Positions 43,209-46,048 of a DNA stretch of 46,048 nt are shown piece by piece; within the stretch, counting starts at the first letter, position 1; each line of letters opens with the position of its first letter. The DNA lies in contig NZ_DS544873.1 of NCBI RefSeq assembly GCF_000154725.1, positions 1,395,364 through 1,441,411 of the forward strand, read 5' to 3'. Source of the stretch: Kordia algicida OT-1 (lineage in GTDB: Bacteria; Bacteroidota; Bacteroidia; Flavobacteriales; Flavobacteriaceae). The position numbers and the translations under genes were made by a program. Below the pieces are notes generated by a model that saw only the letters and a program-made list of their open reading frames with translations, was not told the origin of the DNA and searched no databases.

Positions 43209-44432
43209 TTATTCTTCGTTTTGAAGCGCTGAAATAAAGTTTTCAAAGTCTTTTTTGAAGTTGAGATACTTGTCGCCTGTGGCAGGTCCATTAAAACCTG
43301 TATGAATGCGTCGAACTTTTCCTTTTTTGTCTATAAAAATTGTCGTCGGATATGATAGTACATGATTTAACATCGGTAATTTTTCTTGCGCTTTTTTCTT
43401 GTCGGATGTTCCAAATTGTGCCAATAAGATTGGATATGGAATGTTTAATCGTTTTTGCAAACGCTGAATGCTGTTGAATGCTTTTTCTTTCGTTTTAACA
43501 TATTCAAATGCTAGTGCGACAAACTTTACTTCAGGATTATTTTTTGCATAGTTGGCATAATACGTAGATTCATCCAAGCAGTTTGGACACCAAGTTCCCA
43601 TAATTTGTACGATTCGTACTTTTCCTTGTAGATTTTCATCTGAAAGTGAAATCATTTTTCCGTTGCTGTCTGGGAATGAAAAATCAAATGTATCATATCC
43701 TTCTTTGAGATACGTTAATGTTTTAGCATCAGGTAATTCATAGTTTTCGTTGCGTTTTGCGATAAATGGTTCTTTCCAATGATTTCCCGATTGAAATTCG
43801 CCAATCATCGTACTGTCTGTGACCGTTGCTGTAAATAGAAATGCATGTGCGCCATCAAACGTAGAGACTTGTAATTGATTTCCATTAAGAGTTCCTTCTA
43901 GGTAGCGATAATCACCTGTAGTTGTTCGGAATGTTCCTGTGACGTTGTTTCCGTTCTGTTGAAAAATTCCTTTGGCAATATAACGATCGGCTTCTGTATT
44001 TGGACTAAACACGGTTTCCCAGTTCCCAGAAATATCCGCTACAGCGTCAGTGTTACCATTCGGAAAACGTTTCGTTTCGCCAAAAGTTGCGGAAAAAGGC
44101 ACATATCTATCTAAGGAAACTTTGGCAAATTCTCCTGAAATCGTGTTTTCATCAGTAAATTTTCCTCGTAAAACACCTTCGTATACGTCCATTTTTATGA
44201 TAATTGAATCGTCTTTGATGGTAATATCGCTCACAGGAATTCGTTCGGTAGCATTGTGAATTTCGATTCCATTTGAAGTTGTCGTGAAAATAAATGGTAA
44301 TTCTTTTTCATCTTGTACTTGTAACGCTACAAGCCAAGAACCTTTTTTTAGACTGTAGGTTTCTTTTTTTGCTTTTTTTTCTCCACAGGAAATAAGTAGT
44401 ATTCCTAGTAATAGTATATATATTTTTTGCAT
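43209..44432 (-). CDS. TlpA-like thioredoxin-fold lipoprotein
   Basis: 407 residues from ATG 44432, which begins the lipoprotein signal MQKIYILLLGILLISCGEKK; the longer frame back to 44585 overlaps the divergent gene and is rejected. A beta-rich N-terminal region of about 230 residues (GSWLVALQVQ, DISGNWETVF, NNVTGTFRTTTGDYRYLEG) precedes a thioredoxin/AhpC-TSA domain with WCPNC (CPNC 282-285) and the cis-proline loop SYPTTIFID. This is the layout of Bacteroidetes TlpA-type disulfide reductases anchored in the periplasm, with a DUF4369-like N-terminus possible. The substrate is unknown. It is divergent from the DUF2200 gene. Confidence 0.88.
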   Translation of the reverse strand: MQKIYILLLGILLISCGEKKAKKETYSLKKGSWLVALQVQDEKELPFIFTTTSNGIEIHNATERIPVSDITIKDDSIIIKMDVYEGVLRGKFTDENTISGEFAKVSLDRYVPFSATFGETKRFPNGNTDAVADISGNWETVFSPNTEADRYIAKGIFQQNGNNVTGTFRTTTGDYRYLEGTLNGNQLQVSTFDGAHAFLFTATVTDSTMIGEFQSGNHWKEPFIAKRNENYELPDAKTLTYLKEGYDTFDFSFPDSNGKMISLSDENLQGKVRIVQIMGTWCPNCLDESTYYANYAKNNPEVKFVALAFEYVKTKEKAFNSIQRLQKRLNIPYPILLAQFGTSDKKKAQEKLPMLNHVLSYPTTIFIDKKGKVRRIHTGFNGPATGDKYLNFKKDFENFISALQNEE

Positions 44433-44547
44433 GCGACTGGTTTTATTACAGGTTAGTTCGGACAATTGTTCACAAATTACAATAATTTGTGTGATGATTT
44501 TGTATTGCAAAAGAATTCCATTAGTTTTAATTATAAAATTTTTAAAG

Positions 44548-44919
44548 ATGAAAGTTACAGCTGAACACAATGAGCGTATTGCCAATATGAAGTTTTTTTC
44601 GGTATATCCGCATTATGTTACCAAAGTAGAAAAGAAAGGGCGAACTGTAGAAGAATTGCATGAAGTGATTACTTGGCTTACAGGATTTGATGATGAAAAG
44701 ATTCAGGAAATGATTGATCGGAAAGTAACTTTTAAAACTTTTTTTGAAGAAGCCACGCTACATCCAAACGCGCCGCTTATTAAAGGTGTGATTTGTGGTT
44801 ACAGAATTGAAGAAATTGATAACGAACTGACTCGAAAAACCCGCTATTTGGATAAGTTGATTGACGAACTTGCCAAAGGACGAAAAATGGAGAAGATTTT
44901 GAGAGTGCCAAAAAAATAG
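44548..44919 (+). CDS. DUF2200 protein
   Basis: 123 residues from ATG 44548; the longer frame from 44431 has an implausible hydrophobic extension. DUF2200 signatures are IANMKFFSVYPHYVTKVEKK, GRTVEELHEVITWLTGFDD, ATLHPNAPLIKGVICGYRIE and the C-terminal YLDKLIDELAKGRKMEKILR, which are highly conserved in this family. Its function is unknown; the fold is suspected to be a small cytoplasmic enzyme-like domain. It is a single-gene unit. Confidence 0.93.
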   Translation: MKVTAEHNERIANMKFFSVYPHYVTKVEKKGRTVEELHEVITWLTGFDDEKIQEMIDRKVTFKTFFEEATLHPNAPLIKGVICGYRIEEIDNELTRKTRYLDKLIDELAKGRKMEKILRVPKK

Positions 44920-45019
44920 AATTGACAACTATATTTAATTTCTGGGTAGCACTATCTTGAATTCATTTAAATAATATTTTAGCTAATTTGAACAATACGT
45001 AAATAATTTAAACCAAAAT

Positions 45020-45027
45020 TAACTTTG
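45020..45027 (+). promoter_or_regulatory. Possible -7 element of the last gene
   Basis: TAACTTTG matches TAnnTTTG and lies 54 bases before the ATG at 45082. The only TTTG upstream (44987) is 29 bases away, which is too far, so support is weak. Confidence 0.3.
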
Positions 45028-45081
45028 TGAAAGAAAAATCTTTAGTTATTTTTAGATGAAAATTTTTAACATAACAACTTT

Positions 45082-46020
45082 ATGAAGTTCTTAAAATGGT
45101 TTAAATCAGAGCAAAAAAAGAAAGTAAATGACTTTATAGATTATGATACTAATTTTGAAAATATTAAGTTAACTCAAGATATTTGTGAATCTGTAATAAA
45201 TAAAAAAATTCCTTCCTCAGAAAAATTTTATCTAAATGAATATTACATATCTGAAGGAGAATATTTCAGGGCAAATGAAATTTTATTCTGCTTAACTTCT
45301 AAAATACATGGTAGCGGTTTAATTAACATAAAGCTTCCTTTTAGTGGTAAATTAGAAAAAGTATATTTTAAGTTGTTTCAAACTATTTCATTTGATAGAA
45401 TAATATTTTCTATTACTAGAATTGATGATAATATGATTGATGAAGCAATATTCAATCAAAGCAGAATTAAATTAGAAGATACAGTAGTTGTATTGCTTGA
45501 AGACGAATTTACCGACGAAAAAACAATTAAAGTAAATAAGGTAAGTTCTGAAGATACTCAGTATTTTAAATTATATTTAGATGAAACCTCCAATGCCAAT
45601 GATTTTTTAGGGCTGACCTTAATAAATCATCAAGGCTTTGTGTATATTTCTTTTTATTCAAAAAATGAAGATATCACTCTTGCATTAGGAGATTCATTAA
45701 TATTACTTTTTGAGGATAAAACTAAACTTAATTTCACTTTTAAGAATGCAGGAGAAGGTACAAGAGGAGATAGATTCAATCATGCTCCTATTGGTTTTGA
45801 AGAATTAAACACTTTTTTAACTAAGGATTTATTAAAAGTAAAATTAATTAGTAAGCGTAAAAATCTATATAGTATTTATCATATGGATCATTCGATAATT
45901 AAAAATAATGACTCTGATTCATCACAACAAACTCAATATTCTAACAAAAAAGAAGGTCAGTTTTTATTAAAATACATGACTGGTTGTTTCATTGAAATGA
46001 ATCAAAAATATAAAATATGA
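45082..46020 (+). CDS. Uncharacterised protein
   Basis: 312 residues, no recognised family. The N-terminus is basic (MKFLKWFKSEQKKKVNDFID) with no signal peptide. From about residue 60 the pattern EILFCLTSKIHGSGLINIKLPFSGKLEKVYF resembles a lipoyl/biotinyl-type beta hairpin (hydrophobic strand, turn, P-x-x-G-x-L), but the modified lysine is absent, so this is only a shape match. The middle is rich in Asp/Glu and Ile (TVVVLLEDEFTDEKTIK), and the C-terminus carries a Ser/Gln/Asn-rich stretch before KEGQFLLKYMTGCFIEMN. Base composition is more AT-rich than in most of the window, which suggests recent acquisition. Only 28 bases follow it in the window. Confidence 0.75.
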   Translation: MKFLKWFKSEQKKKVNDFIDYDTNFENIKLTQDICESVINKKIPSSEKFYLNEYYISEGEYFRANEILFCLTSKIHGSGLINIKLPFSGKLEKVYFKLFQTISFDRIIFSITRIDDNMIDEAIFNQSRIKLEDTVVVLLEDEFTDEKTIKVNKVSSEDTQYFKLYLDETSNANDFLGLTLINHQGFVYISFYSKNEDITLALGDSLILLFEDKTKLNFTFKNAGEGTRGDRFNHAPIGFEELNTFLTKDLLKVKLISKRKNLYSIYHMDHSIIKNNDSDSSQQTQYSNKKEGQFLLKYMTGCFIEMNQKYKI

Positions 46021-46048
46021 CTTTATTGTCTTTTTAATTAATCTTTGA

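Noticed and set aside
44433-44585. N-terminal extension of the TlpA-like protein and the upstream part of the DUF2200 frame
   Set aside because: Both extend over the divergent gene or its promoter region, and both proteins have clear native starts (lipoprotein signal; DUF2200 N-terminus).

Overview
The window is AT-rich chromosomal DNA from a Gram-negative member of the Bacteroidetes, most likely a marine flavobacterium (Flavobacteriaceae, Kordia-like; the genus is a guess). The clues are a C-terminal type IX secretion sorting domain on a secreted nuclease, families typical of the phylum (DUF2911, DUF4174, DUF3037 beside a HipA-like kinase, the TonB receptor architecture), and promoters of the TAnnTTTG type. 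No rRNA, tRNA, CRISPR array or transposase was seen.

Region 1 (1-16,878, all minus strand) is a surface-polysaccharide locus. In transcription order it starts with the export and chain-length pair wza and wzc. A modification module follows: NodU-type carbamoyltransferase, SGNH hydrolase, a 49-residue DUF5989 protein at 10408-10557, and an SxtJ-like membrane protein. Then come the ABC exporter (Wzm and Wzt), a methyltransferase, two glycosyltransferases, and neuB, neuC and neuA for a nine-carbon sialic/legionaminic-type acid. An asparagine-synthase-like gene runs off the left edge. Two near-identical cassettes interrupt the operon, one after neuB and one after the GT4 gene. Each has an S23/IVP four-helix-bundle gene plus a long array of a 7-bp repeat ending just upstream of the neuC or neuB start codon. 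A third, short array lies upstream of neuA.

Region 2 (16,988-21,469, plus strand) holds an ABC-F ATPase, a SAM methyltransferase and a large polytopic membrane protein. Region 3 (21,566-25,696, minus) holds a TonB-dependent receptor followed by a PQQ-dependent sugar dehydrogenase/cytochrome c lipoprotein that carries two apparent single-base frameshifts. The pairing suggests that the receptor imports PQQ.

Region 4 (25,861-29,680, plus) holds a small secreted protein, an overlapping HipA-like kinase/DUF3037 pair, an M20 peptidase and a GIY-YIG-like protein flanked by direct repeats. Region 5 (29,952-34,776, minus) holds an S41 peptidase lipoprotein and an acetolactate synthase/aldehyde dehydrogenase operon. 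Region 6 (34,990-38,038, plus) holds recG, with a promoter placed for a nearly leaderless mRNA, and a VOC protein between two copies of a nested palindromic repeat. Region 7 (38,581-46,020) holds a DUF2911/TPR protein, DUF4174, the secreted endonuclease I, a TlpA-like lipoprotein, DUF2200 and an unrecognised 312-residue protein.

The most unusual structures are the duplicated heptamer/IVP cassettes in the sialic-acid-type genes, the receptor/PQQ-enzyme pair, the HipA-like/DUF3037 pair and the repeat families around small accessory genes.
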